A DNA stretch of 64,000 bases, taken from contig NC_056550.1 of the NCBI RefSeq assembly GCF_910596095.1, positions 18,756,501 to 18,820,500 on the forward strand, read 5' to 3'. This DNA comes from Thunnus maccoyii. Lineage: Eukaryota; Chordata; Actinopteri; Scombriformes; Scombridae. Position 1 is the stretch's first letter, and every line of letters begins with the position of its first letter. Positions 52,944 to 64,000 of the stretch are shown here, in pieces. A program made the translations under genes and the position numbers. A model generated the notes under the pieces. It did no database searches and was not told where the DNA came from. It saw only the letters and a list, made by a program, of their open reading frames with translations.

Positions 52944-54545
52944 TCAAGAGAAAATAGAAGACTCCAATTCCTCGCTGCTGTAACACACTGGGTCATCCTC
53001 TGCGACAAACCAGACCTCATTATGCCTGTTGAACATCGTCATTGGACTGCAAGAAATAAATGCACACACACACAAACACAAACACACAATAAGTTATTGC
53101 AAAATATAAAATCATCAGCAAACACTGAAGTTGTTTTTTGGGATACAATCTGATTATCACTAAGAAAAACACCTGTTATATCCAACAGCATAGTGGAAGC
53201 CTCTTTTGTATTCTGCACCAACTGAGTTGAGGGCAGAGGAGAGACTACTAGCTTTTTTACTGTCAGCCATGGATGTCATCCATCCTCCGTAGCTCCGCAC
53301 ATACATCTTCACATCTGGCGTCTTCTGGATGTACACCTGTAAGTTAGCAAATTTTCATTATCAGCCGGAGTTTAAGGTGGACATCACAGAAAAAAAAATC
53401 ATACTAACTAAATGAAGCTTGATGCATTCTTTTTCTGACATTTTTTGTCAGAGAAGCTTGCCTTATCATCAGTAGGTTGGGGGGGATTCATCTGATGTTC
53501 AACTGGCAACAAGAAACTCATCGTGTAGACACCCATTTCCCAGAATTTCTTGTCAGTCATTTTCACAACAACAGGAGCTGTCATTTCAATCGTTTTTGCT
53601 GAAGGTAAACAAAAGAGATAGAAAATATTTTTGTTTAAAAATGTCACAAAATTCCCAGATAATGTCAGCAAGTAGAAAGTACATAACAAACATTAAATCC
53701 ATATAAAAAGCATAAGAAAACGTAAGTATAGCATTGTATTAGGTATTCAAGCACTGACTTGAATACCTAATAGAATATTAAGTGAATATAAACACACACA
53801 CACCATTGTCGTTGGCACCAGTGATGTAACGATACAGTCTTTTGAAGGCTCTCATTGCTGCTATCTCCATGAAGAAGGATGTCTCGTCAGTTGAAACCCA
53901 TTTCACGGAGTCGTAGTGACGGACCTGAACAAAGATGGTAGAGTGGGGTTTTAGAAAAAGTTTCTTGCACCTGAAATGTGATAAGGTTTCTCTCTTGTTC
54001 AGACACACTCACCTCATAGTCTGCAGTCTCACAAACGAGATCAAACAACAAACACTGTTGTGTCTCAGTACAGAACTGCAACTGAGAGGAGTTTCTGTGA
54101 AATTAGAGAGGAGGCTATTAAAAAAGACACAGATACATGAATTAAGAGGTATATGCATTGTATATTGTGTTAATATCTTTATTTATTCATATATGCATCG
54201 ATCTACTTCATGAACTGACTAGTGATTTTCATTTTCTTCAACACATTTTTACTCTGTAATTTTGGTCAAATACAGCAATATACTATAAGGGGGAATTAAA
54301 TTAAGGTTTCTTACCCAACTCTGGCCTCAGCTGTTAGCAACAGCAGAAAGCCAACAAGCCCTGAAATATAAATCCTGAGAAACACACATGTATTATGTTT
54401 TCACTCAGCATTACATAGCCATTTTTGTTCATCCAGTGAAAAGAGGGTGGTTTTCATACAACATATAGGCACCAAGAAAATTATAAAGATTTCAATTCAG
54501 TGTGTTTCATCTAAGACAATCTGGAAAGTAAAAATGTACTTACAT
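52944..54545 (-). CDS. secreted SOUL/HEBP2-like heme-binding protein
   Basis: Member of the SOUL family, small proteins that bind heme or other tetrapyrroles. The exact ligand of fish secreted forms is not certain. Minus-strand exons in order: 54545-54544, 54374-54315, 54094-54013, 53924-53804, 53598-53462, 53336-53173, 53046-52944. Total 669 bp, 222 aa, every phase consistent. The ATG is split: the first exon supplies AT, the second supplies G. Residues 1-18 are a hydrophobic signal peptide ('GLVGFLLLLTAEA') followed by an NSS glycosylation site at 22-24. The SOUL domain follows with its usual blocks: 'ETADYEVRHYDSVKWV', 'FFMEIAAMRAFKRLYRYITG', 'KTIEMTAPVV', 'MSFLLPVEHQMNPPQP', 'VYIQKTPDVKMYVRSYGGW' and C-terminal 'FNRHNEVWF'. 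The intron after 'PQPTDDK' starts with GC. The exact paralogue (for example a soul2-type gene) is not decided. Confidence 0.9.
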
Positions 54546-57500
54546 CCTGAGAGAGTGTTGGGTTCCGTGTTTTTGAAATTTGGATCTGCACAGTCTGGTG
54601 CAAAGCAACTATTTATGCCAACTCAAGTTATGAAAGAAAAGCTGGCCACTCCCTGAGCCCATAACACAAACCAGACAATACAATGTCATGACCAATGGGA
54701 ACCCAAAGCAAAAGCAAGGGAAACTGGGCAGAATTATAACAAAAACCGGAAAGACACGTTTAAGTGTATGTGTCAATAACATGTTTTATAACCTCTGCAA
54801 CCACAGCCTGTCATTAAAATGATCGCAAGGAAATCAAGGAAGATCTGGTTTGGACTGCTCTGTGCCGGGAGCTGATGCAATGTCAGGAACACCTCGACAG
54901 TTTAACACAATCTACTGCAACAAATGTTAACCATATGAAGCAATGTTAAATGTTAAGTTTTGATTGAGACTGCCAGAGTAGTGTTGATGTATATTGCATT
55001 CTGCTATAAACTACCAGTGCTATTTTGTTGTTGATTGTGTGCATGTAAGAAGAAACATACAGGTGAGTGTTGAGCCAGGTAATCCTCTCTGGCAGGCTGC
55101 ACTGTACTGCGGGTTCTCTATTTATGCATATATCTGAAATCACTATGAGAAAATGTAGAACAAGAATTATTTTCATTGACAAAAAAAATGTCCTCTGGCA
55201 TCTTTCTGGGACTTTCCTAAATACTGGGAGCACATGCTATTTTTGTATTTTGCTACTGTGTGCCAAACTTCCTCTGGAAAATTGTTTATTTTGAATCATG
55301 GTAATCCTTAAAGTGAAATCCTTAAACCTTAAGCGAAATGCATAAATACACTTTCTGACCTATTTGTTGATGTTGACCACTATATTAGATGTTGCTCATT
55401 TTCACAGTCTGTCATGTGTCATACCAACAGACAAATACATATGAAAGAAAAAAAAGAGTACCTTTTGATTGTTACTTCTCTCTCCCGCTCTCAATTCCTG
55501 GCCAGGGTTTACTTGCAACTATGATAACCTGACAACCCTCTCTGGCCCCCTATTCTAATAATTACAAGAACAACAAATTAAGATTCATATTTTTTTAAGT
55601 TAAATAATAAATAAACAGCTTAGTTTGTGCTGTTGCAGAACATCACGTGAGGCGGTGGTTCATGTTGTTACTCTCAGAGTGAAACGCCTAGTTCCCAGGC
55701 AATATTATTTACCACCACATTGTATTGAATGTCCTAAATGACTACCCTGGCTTGGGTATACACAGTCAAACCGAGATAAACAAGAAGCTCAGACAGAAAT
55801 GATGGACTTAGTATGTTAACATTTATGTCACAAGAGAATTACTTACATTGTACCTTTTGTTAGCACAGTCCACATGATACCTCTTTTGTACCTGCATAAC
55901 ACCAAATCCCTGGAGTTTCATCCCATTCTAATCACAGTTGTGTCCCTGATATTCAACCGTAGAACAAAAGGTCCAACGATCACACCCATATGTACAATAG
56001 ACAGGAGAGCTTTGGTGCACAATCAGGCTCCGTGGAAAATTCATATGATTTGTTCATGTGTATGTTATAAAATCCAGACATGCTATAATTGGTTTTGTTG
56101 AAGAAGGTGAGTCAGTATGAATTTAATTTGAACTGATCACCATAACTGAAACATTGTAAACAAAGATGTTAAAAAATATGAAACACTCTTAAACAAACTT
56201 ATAAAATTACAAAATATTAGGTGCTCAATTTCTTTGTGTGCCCATAGATATTTTGGCACATTTCAGTTCTGCTTATCAATGAAAAACAAAACTCCATCTC
56301 TTTAATGAAGATAAGTAATCTAAGTATTTGTGCTCTGGTGTTTGAAAAAGAATTTTGACATTGATGATTGTTTTAAATGCATGAGCGAGTGTGCAGACTA
56401 TCTTTCTTTCTAAACTTAAATCAGATTAAATTCTTATGTTAAATTTAAGATTCACAGTAATGACTCATGGTCCAAATAAATTTAAAATCGGAATTTAAGG
56501 CATTTTAAGACCTGCAGACATCCTGCTCACTACACAACTTTGGGTTAGCCTCTCAAGATAAATTGTTTTGATTTATATTTCATTTTTAGTTTTTAGACAG
56601 TAAATATTAATATGCACAAAGTATAATTAAAACAAACTCCAGCTTTCTAATTTGTGATAGTTAGATTACAAGTTGTAACATATGGCATGTAACAGAAGGA
56701 AAGGTCTAGACATTTGGTGTGAATTTCTATAAAACTTTCTGTACAGTCTTATATAAGCCTTTTATTGTTTCAGATATTGTGCTTGAAATTCTACTACATC
56801 ACCAGTATGTAATTTCTGCACCTTGATTATAATGCCAGTCTTAACCACTGCACATAATGTAACAATGGAAAGAACCTCCCTGCTTCCTTCATCTCTTCAA
56901 GCCCAATAAAGGCTTTTATTATCACTTTTGTGAATAAACACTGAGTACTCGTAATGCAATTGGAGTGGAGCAGCAGCTTTTCCTCTTTTTGTCTGGGACA
57001 AAGGAAACACTCCCTCAGGTTTTTGTCCAGCTCTCACACATTCTCAAGTGTTATGACATAAACATGTCTTTCAACTCCTTTCATAATAATGTTGTCTGTA
57101 AATAAACTTGCTTGTAAAATTATTCAGAAAGATATATTGTATTAGTTATATCACCATATTGATGTTATGAGTCTTGTTACAATAGGGGAACAACACTCAA
57201 TTAACAAAAAAATAATGCATCTTCTTTTGATAAACCAGTGGTTAACAGCAACGTGTTGAATAATGTTTGTAATTATGGTATCAGTTCTGTCAACAATTAA
57301 AAATTAATTAAGACCTTAATTGTTACATCCTGGACTGAATGAAAGAAATTAAAATGAGATCAGTCTTGTCCACTAACGGCAACTACATGGTCAGCTTATT
57401 ACTGTGATACTTACAAATAGCTTTGGTTGTTTTATTATGGTATTGTGTCTGCCTTGATGATAAGTGGAGGTGACTGCTGACCTGAATGTATGTAAATTCA

Positions 57501-57840
57501 TCAGTATACATCATGGATGTATTAATATCAATCAGCTCAGTGTTAGTATTATTATTACAAATAACAACAGTAACATACTGTAAAAAAAAGACACATGTTC
57601 GCACTACTTTATCAATAAAAACCAATACAAACCAATGGGTGACGTCACGGTGACTAAGTCCATTATTTTTTATTAGTCTATTGCGCTGCTTGTATTTAGA
57701 GTCAGGAGTGATTTCTGACCTCTAGTGGTGACAGCGAGGAACTGCAACCAGTAAATTCTTCAAATCAGCGTCAGTGCAGACATGATAGCGCAGTAAAATA
57801 ACTGCAGCGCAGTGCTGTCTTATTCTATTAACAGAAATAT
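54546..57840. other. gene-free spacer
   Basis: About 3.3 kb of AT-rich sequence with no supported exon. The left end (54546-54800) must contain the SOUL promoter; no TATA box or named site can be assigned. Open frames of 60-95 codons here lack splice signals and family resemblance. Confidence 0.5.
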
Positions 57841-57849
57841 TCCCTTTTC

Positions 57850-58070
57850 ATTGCTTTACATGTATTGTATTATGTGTTTCTGTGTCACATGTTTAAAATA
57901 GTAACTGACAATGTAGTGTAATGTCCTTTCTATATTTTTTAAACAAACAAACTATTGCTCTGTATGCTTATAAATGATAGCTTAGTTATTTAAAATCTTA
58001 TAATATTCTTTCTTTTTTAAGGTGACTTTGCAACATCTGTCTAGGCTACCAGTTATTCATAATCATGTTA
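57850..58070 (+). mobile_element. LINE 3'UTR fragment
   Basis: Diverged copy of part of 7530-7740: GTAACTGACAATGTAGT, CTCTGTATGCTTATAAATGAT and GGTGACTTTGCAACATCTGTCT occur in the same order. No coding part remains. Confidence 0.55.
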
Positions 58071-58184
58071 GTACTGATTATGGTTAATGGTATCTGTATT
58101 GCTTATGTACACATATAAAATATGAAGCCCTGCACAATGTAATGCAACCCAATAAACAACCATAATGACCAGCTTTGTGAATGT

Positions 58185-58240
58185 CTTTTCCACCTTCATT
58201 AACATACTCGCTGGTGGACAGAATATTAGAAACACACAAA
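58185..58240 (+). mobile_element. remnant of the hairpin element family
   Basis: CCTTCATTAACATACTCG and GACAGAATATTAGAAACAC resemble the centre of the hairpin element at 33438-33870 (CCTCATTAACATACATG, GCAAAATATTACAAACAC). Only about 55 bp are recognisable. Confidence 0.4.
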
Positions 58241-59334
58241 AAAACTGTCTTTTCCATTTTATTTTGCCATAGTCTATCTGGGTTGAAGCTGGGTGGAACT
58301 GACCTGAGAGTATTTACAATCATGAGTGTTTACTGCCCTTCAGTGGTCACAGAGAGGAAATGCAATATTACAAAAAAGTGACTGCAACAGTGTAATATTG
58401 TTGATCATATTATGTACTAGGCTACTCATTATGACTGTGATTATTAGAAATAACAACAGTAATAAATGTATTGGTAACAACTGTCTCTACCTGCTAAAAA
58501 TGTTCTAATTAACGTCAAAGCAGACATTATAGCATCACTAGGTGTGAGGATGATTTACAGTTTTGGGATATGGATATGGATGGGTGAAGCAATTTTAAAA
58601 TATTTTTGCAAATAATTGAGATCATAAGACTGTTCAGAATTTCACCCGATAGACGATTACTTTATTAACATGTATTTTTCAAAGGGAAATTATTTGTGAT
58701 AGTAATGGCCTGATGAAATAGCCTTTTCCCAACCAAATCGCCAGCATAAAACGTTGGCATTGAACGTTTCTCCAAACCACGGACCACGTTTCAATATTGG
58801 TCGCATTTTAAGCTTTTCTCGTGTCATTTAACGGTTTAACATTTGGTTAGGGTTAGGAAAAGATCATGGTTTGGGTTAAAATACCCGGTTTTGTAGCCAG
58901 AAAAAACGGCTGCAAATGTTCCGACGTCTCCTCAAAATGCACTTTATGATTATTGGTTTTGTAGTTAAGGGAGTTCTTGTGGTCAGCATAGGAACTACAA
59001 CTCCCACATACTGAGTCTGTTTATGTGACCCATTTTAGGTAATCGCTAGGCTTATGTAGCCGCCTGTCACGCTGTGACTAGGTCGTGTCCTGCTCTATGA
59101 GTACTTCATAGTTCACAGTCTCTGCTTCCCACATCTGCCTCTGTGGAAGACGCGCTGCTCGCTCTGCAGGTTGGTAAACCACAACACCACCTACAACTAG
59201 ACCTACAGAAACCCAAGTCTGGACTTTGATGTGGTTAACTAGTCCAGGAGGGATTTAGTGCCTGTATTATTCAGAGTCGACTGCATTTTATCCCCTGCGG
59301 TGTCACACTTTGGGTGATATACAGGACATTACAT

Positions 59335-59452
59335 CAATCAAGTACTGTACCTAACTATAATTTTGAGGTACTCATACTATATTGAGAGTAACCATGCTAC
59401 TCTATACTTCTATGCCACTACATTTGAGATGGAAATATTTTACTTTTCACTC
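59335..59452 (-). mobile_element. GTGGTGGAAGAAGTA-type element, truncated minus-strand piece
   Basis: ACTATAATTTTGAGGTACTC, TGCTACTCTATACTTCTATG and GAAATATTTTACTTTTCACT follow the reverse complement of the family's right part. It stops abruptly where copy B begins in the opposite orientation. Confidence 0.5.
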
Positions 59453-60262
59453 TGATGGTGGAAGAAGTATTCAGATTCTTTACTTAATTACACGTTCTAG
59501 TACAGCAATGTAGAAATACTCCATTACAAGTAAAAGTCCTGCATGAAAAATGAAAAATGCAGTTAAAGTATTGCAGTAAAAGTAGTGGCTTGGTCACTCT
59601 GACTGATATATTATCATATATGACATCATTCGATTATTAATACTAAAGCATCAGTGTGTAAGCAGCATGTTACTCTTGTAGCTGCTGGAGGTGGAGCTAG
59701 TTTCAACTACTTTATATACATTAAGCTGGTTTATTCCAGTGGTTCCCAACCTAGGGGTCGGGTCCCTGCAAAGGGTCACCAGATAAACCTGAGGGGTCAT
59801 GAGACGATTAATGGGAGAGAAAAGAGGAAAAACCAAGTTCTGATACACAAATCTGTTTTCAGTTTTTGGACTTTTTCTCTAATCTTTGATTTTTTGTGAA
59901 ATATTTGATCATTTTAACATTTAGGCTATTGAAATGAAACCATGTGAGATGTTTAGAGGGAAAAGTCACCATTTGGTGGAGCTGTTAACAACTCAGAGAC
60001 ATCTGAAATGTGACCCCAACTACACACTGCTTTTTGTAAGACGTCAAAAGCCAAAAAGTTAGGAAACCACTGGTTTCATCTTTAATAATGTGTTGTATTT
60101 TAAAAGCTTGTTATATGATCCATTGTGTCAAATCTACATCTGAAAAGTGACTAAAGATGTCAAATCAATGTAGTGGAGAAGAATATCTCCCTCTGAAATA
60201 TAGTGGAGTGGAAGTACAGTACAGTACTTGAGTAAATGTACTTAGATACTTTCCACCACTGG
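59453..60262 (+). mobile_element. GTGGTGGAAGAAGTA-type non-autonomous element, copy B
   Basis: Starts GATGGTGGAAGAAGTATTCAG and ends GTACTTAGATACTTTCCACCACTG, so its termini are clearly inverted (GGTGGAA against TTCCACC). The interior (GGTTCCCAACCTAGGGGTCG, GAGGGGTCATGAGACGATTA) is shared with copy A at 51243-51990. No reading frame. Confidence 0.7.
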
Positions 60263-61291
60263 ATTTAATTACCTACCTCGACCAAGCTGCTTACTCTAAG
60301 TCATCCTTAATAACAAGACATGATTTTAATACACATTGATATAACAATGTGAAGGGGCCATTCAGTCTGATGAGCGCTTTTGAATGCAGGACTTTAATTT
60401 GAGTTTTTTCCTCTTTGCATGGTATTTATACTTTTTTTTCATAGTATTCATAGTATCATTGAACAATTCACACTACATTTAAGCTTTTGCATCTGTAACA
60501 TTGATAGTTTGACGTGTCGTGGACTATAACTCAAGGATGTAACTTAAATTCACCTCAAGAGTCTTAAGGCAGAAGCTCTAAATCATATGCTGTAATAGCT
60601 TTTTCTTTTTCTTCTGTCTCTTGTGTTGTAGAGATGACAAAGTACTTTTTTCAGTGTTAATGTCAAACAGCAGTTATCCATTAGCTACTCTGAGGCATCC
60701 ATATGCTATCATGTTGTGTGTCTTGAGAAATAAATATCTCACATACATAATTATACCTATGACAGAGTTCAAGTGTGAATAATGGAGCTCTCATACGAAG
60801 CACTAAGCTTGCTGTTGTAGGCAGATAAACATTCCAGGATACGTAAATCAGATTAGAGCACATATAATCCAGGCATTTTAGAGGACTCACTAATTTGCAT
60901 TCAGTGATCATTCAGATTGAAACCCTTAAATAAAAAAGCAGAGACACTAATTCCTTCACTTACAGTAGTGTCAATAAACCATAATCCAATGCAGCTGCAA
61001 GACGTTCCATTTTGACCATGCAACAGTTTTCATGGATGTTTTCTTGGGATATTCAAATAGCATTCAAGGCAAAGTGAGAAATCAGTGACCCAAATAGATG
61101 TACACACATCATGTTTAAGAAAAATTGGTTCAACAAAAAGTTGTTCATCACAGAATAACCTGAACTTTGCAGATTGGTGATGATGAAGACATAATGTTAG
61201 AGGAATATTCCTTTAGTTCAATTTCCCTGTTTACAGTGTTGTTTGATCAGCCTGGATCTCCCTAAGCCCTGAGGTCAGAGGTCAGAGAGCC
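60263..61291. other. spacer upstream of rdh8
   Basis: No gene recognised. It should contain the rdh8 promoter. A 5' non-coding exon cannot be excluded but no convincing donor was found near the start codon. Confidence 0.4.
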
Positions 61292-62811
61292 ATGGGGACC
61301 AGGAGGGTGCTGGTGACCGGGTGCTCCTCTGGCATCGGCTTGGCTGTGGCTGCACGGCTGGCCAAAGATGAGCTCAAACGGTTCAAAGGTCAGCCATTCA
61401 CTCTCCTCAATCATCATATGACACACAGCAGATGACAGAAATAACCACTGACAGCCAGTGTATTCATTTTTTATTTGGGGCAGTGGTTGCCACAATGAGG
61501 GATCTTGGGAAACGGGGACCATTGGAGAAAGCAGCTGGTGACTCCTTAAACAAAACCCTGGAAATCAAACAATTAGATGCCTGCTGTGAAGCCTCCATCA
61601 GAGAGTGTGTCAACAGCCTGCCAGACAGACGGGTGGATGTTCTTGGTCTGGCATCTCTCTTTTACATTCTTCCATGAACACATCTGAAGTTAATTTTGGA
61701 TTTCTCCACAAACATATAATGACGTAGAATGCTCTGCTGTTGCAGTGAACAATGCAGGGATCGGCATGATTGGGCCGCTGGAGTGCCAAAGTATCGCTGC
61801 CATGAAGGAGCTCTTTGACACAAATGTCTTTGGCCTGGCACGGCTGGTGAAAGAGGTGTTGCCTGACATGAAGCGGCGGCAGAGCGGCCATATTGTGGTG
61901 ATGAGCAGCGTTATGGGAATACAGGGTGTGTATGTTTGTCTCTGTGAAATTAAAGAAGAAGTTAATTAAAAGAGTTAAGAGGTTGCTAAAAGGGTTCCTC
62001 ATATTTCTTCACAGGGCTTCTGTTCAATGATGTCTACTCTGCCTCCAAATTTGCTGTGGAAGGATTTTGTGAAAGTCTGGCAGTGCAAGCACTGAAGTTT
62101 AACATCAAGTGATTACATGTCCTGAAAAATACATCAACTTAAACAACTTAATGCAGCCACCCCACAAGTGCCCATGATCAAACTAAATCTTGAGTTATCA
62201 GTAAGCCCATAATGGTAAGATGTTTAAAACTTGTTGATTGTAATGGAACAGTACAACCTATATGTTATCTCTTTTATGTTTCTGTCACAAGGACAACTCT
62301 AGTGGAACCTGGCCCAGTGATAACAGAGTTTGAAAGGAAAGTGTACGAGGATGCTGAGAACATGGATCTATCAGGGGCAGACGAGGAGACTGCCAGAATC
62401 TTCCGTGAAATTTATCTGCCGTACTCTAGAAAGGTCTTCGCCTCATTAGGACAGACACCAGAGGAAGTGGCAGAGGCAAGTGATAACTACTATGATTTTA
62501 TTCAGGTTTAACAGATCACCAAAAATATTTGTTTTGACAGTGAAAATGCATAATGAGGAAGCACCATCCAGGGTTGAAATATTGTTGTTTTTATTATTCA
62601 GCAAACACTTAAAGTGATCACAGCCACGGAGCCCCCTCTGCGCCACCAGACCAACCGTCTGTACATGCCCATGACTGCACTGAAGCATGCAGATCCAACG
62701 GGGCGTCTCCCTCTGGACACTTTCTATAAGATGATCTTTAAGCATGACAATGTGTTCAATGCTACTCTTGGGGTGCTGCGAATGCTGCAGAAGAGGGTAG
62801 GGAAGAAATAA
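61292..62811 (+). CDS. rdh8: retinol dehydrogenase 8 (photoreceptor all-trans-RDH), SDR family
   Basis: NADP(H)-dependent short-chain dehydrogenase that reduces all-trans-retinal to retinol in photoreceptor outer segments after bleaching; close relative of HSD17B1. Six exons: 61292-61388, 61484-61645, 61746-61925, 62015-62108, 62292-62475, 62602-62811, in frame; 308 aa, the usual size (human 311). The Rossmann motif TGCSSGIG is at residues 9-16, NNAG at 88-91, catalytic Ser near 141, and YSASK with Tyr154 and Lys158. '[11 protein letters not shown]', '[11 protein letters not shown]' and 'PPLRHQTN' match RDH8 closely. The basic C-terminal end 'LQKRVGKK' replaces the longer human tail. The start is the first ATG, giving the family N-terminus. 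Intron 5 begins with GC (GAG|GCAAGT), and intron 4 ends in AAG. HSD17B1 is the main alternative, but the sequence fits RDH8 better; rdh8a versus rdh8b is not decided. Confidence 0.9.
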
Positions 62812-63419
62812 AGATTTGACTGACAAGTCGCACAGACTATACATTTTAATCTTACGGAGAAGGTACAACAGATAGTGATTGAATGAAGTTGTTACAATGT
62901 GTTGTCACTGTGTTTTTTAAGTATAATATCCAACAGGAAGGTGACAAGTTTTTTTCCTGAGCAGCAATGAACACAGCACAGGCCATAGGATATTATCCGT
63001 ATAGTAACTGTAAACATAATGATAAATACTTGTACTTTATATTTATGTAATATTTCTTGCCGTGCAATCAATTTTTCTAACTATAGATTTGTATGTATTA
63101 ATACTGTATAATAACACAAATGTTACATCCAAGCACTCTTCCATGTACTGTCCTCATTAAGTGTCAAGGATATTATGTTTTACAATTTTAAGGAATACAA
63201 GAGTAAAGCAATAAAAAGAATACAAAAGTCATATACTTCATTACACTTTTGATGTCATTTGCATAGTAAGTACCACTCTGTATATGATTTACCCTATTGT
63301 CAGACAGACTAGCACAAAGAAATAAATACTATAAAGATGATAAAGACAACTATATAATGAAATAAAATTTAAAAAACCAAAATAAATAATACATACAATA
63401 TTTAACCATAATAAACTCA
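62812..63419. other. convergent 3' region between rdh8 and the MFAP4-like gene
   Basis: AT-rich, no reading frame. It should hold both 3'UTRs. An AATAAA also overlaps the rdh8 stop codon (62807-62812), but that one is too early to be the usual signal. Confidence 0.5.
63210..63215 (+). terminator. rdh8 poly(A) signal candidate
   Basis: AATAAA about 400 bp after the rdh8 stop codon in an A-rich context. Confidence 0.45.
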
Positions 63420-63972
63420 TTAACTTTTGGGTCTTATTTTCATTGTAATAGCTTTCAAGGAATAATCATATCCTTTCCAAGACACCCAGTTAATTCCAAT
63501 CCCATAGGTTGAGCTGCCCCATAAGTACATCCCGTTGGCGTTGACACTGTGGCATTCACCATACCACCATCCTCCCAGGTAGGTTTTAGCACAGTTTGAG
63601 GAATGAGTGTCCTGGTCTTTGTCAAATGTCGAGAACTTCTGACCGTTATGTTCACTTAGTGAATTTCCTGAAAACAACAGAAAATCAATTGTTCTAATGT
63701 CTTGGGATGTTGTAATGGCAATAGAGCCTTGCGCTCATGAATTACACTTGCATTTCTGATGACACAAGCATTGAAGCTACCATTTCACAATTTCTTAGAC
63801 TCACCGGCTCCTCCATCTTTGAAGCCGCTAAAACTAAGCTTGTAGCCGTCCTGCTCCGGACCAACAGAAAATGAAGAGTAGTGAACGTACGCCTTTGCCC
63901 CCTCAAAGTCTTCCATTTCTATCCTCAGTTCATAGCTTTTCCTTTGAGTGAGGAGATGAATATTCTCCAGAC
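63420..63972 (-). CDS. MFAP4-like fibrinogen C-terminal domain protein, 3' part
   Basis: The gene runs off the right edge; only the last two exons are visible: 63972-63805 and 63667-63420 on the minus strand. Together they give the end of a fibrinogen-related (FReD) domain of the microfibril-associated glycoprotein 4 type, a secreted extracellular-matrix or innate-recognition protein that usually forms disulphide-linked oligomers. Visible blocks are 'GLENIHLLTQRKSYELRIEM', 'GYKLSFSGFKDGGAG', 'GQKFSTFDKDQDTHSSNCA' (the calcium-binding loop), 'GGWWYGECH', 'NGMYLWG', 'GINWVSWKGYDYSLK' and the terminal 'MKIRP'. The upper exon boundary at 63972 assumes a CAAG acceptor; the open frame continues into likely intron. 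Ficolin or fibrinogen-like genes are alternatives, but 'YSLKAITMKIRP' favours MFAP4-like. The paralogue is undecided. Confidence 0.85.
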
Positions 63973-64000
63973 CTTGCAGAGACAACATATATACAAGGAT

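Noticed and set aside
61432-61677. Plus-strand open frame as a separate start for rdh8
   Set aside because: The part before 61484 is intron; the true start is the exon at 61292, which carries the TGCSSGIG cofactor motif.

Overview
This is a stretch of a teleost (bony fish) nuclear genome. It has spliced vertebrate genes with long introns full of repeats, many dispersed repeats, and a gene set (xab2, camsap3, an NR5A receptor, rdh8) whose human counterparts xab2, camsap3 and rdh8 all lie on 19p13.2. The species cannot be named from the sequence. Five protein-coding genes are supported. For four of them every exon could be joined in frame by hand from splice sites and family similarity.

Layout. 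1-11,148: no gene; degraded non-LTR retrotransposon 3' pieces, simple repeats and a fold-back structure of about 6 kb (two 1.1-1.25 kb inverted arms around a 3.7 kb centre). 11,149-19,024 (+): xab2, 19 exons, 848 aa. 19,025-22,933: spacer with the xab2 3'UTR, a dispersed palindromic repeat and the camsap3 promoter side. 22,934-44,509 (+): camsap3, 17 coding exons, 1445 aa, with two 5' introns of 6.3 and 7.4 kb. 44,510-47,278: camsap3 3'UTR. 47,279-49,822 (-): an NR5A (Ftz-F1/SF-1/LRH-1) nuclear receptor, probably nr5a5, convergent with camsap3. 52,944-54,545 (-): a small secreted SOUL/heme-binding protein. 54,546-61,291: gene-free and repeat-rich. 61,292-62,811 (+): rdh8, a photoreceptor-type retinol dehydrogenase, 308 aa. 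63,420 to the right edge (-): the 3' end of an MFAP4-like fibrinogen-domain gene.

These are unrelated housekeeping and tissue genes, not an operon or pathway. xab2 acts in splicing and transcription-coupled repair, camsap3 in microtubule minus-end stabilisation, nr5a in transcription, rdh8 in the visual cycle, and the SOUL and MFAP4-like genes encode secreted proteins. The most informative feature is the order: camsap3 sits directly beside an NR5A gene, as CAMSAP2/NR5A2 and CAMSAP1/NR5A1 share chromosomes in human. This suggests an ancient whole-genome-duplication paralogon in which mammals lost the third NR5A. Other points of interest are a start codon split by an intron, two GC-AG introns, and the fold-back element with mirrored tandem sub-repeats. 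I found no CRISPR array, rRNA, tRNA or complete autonomous transposon.
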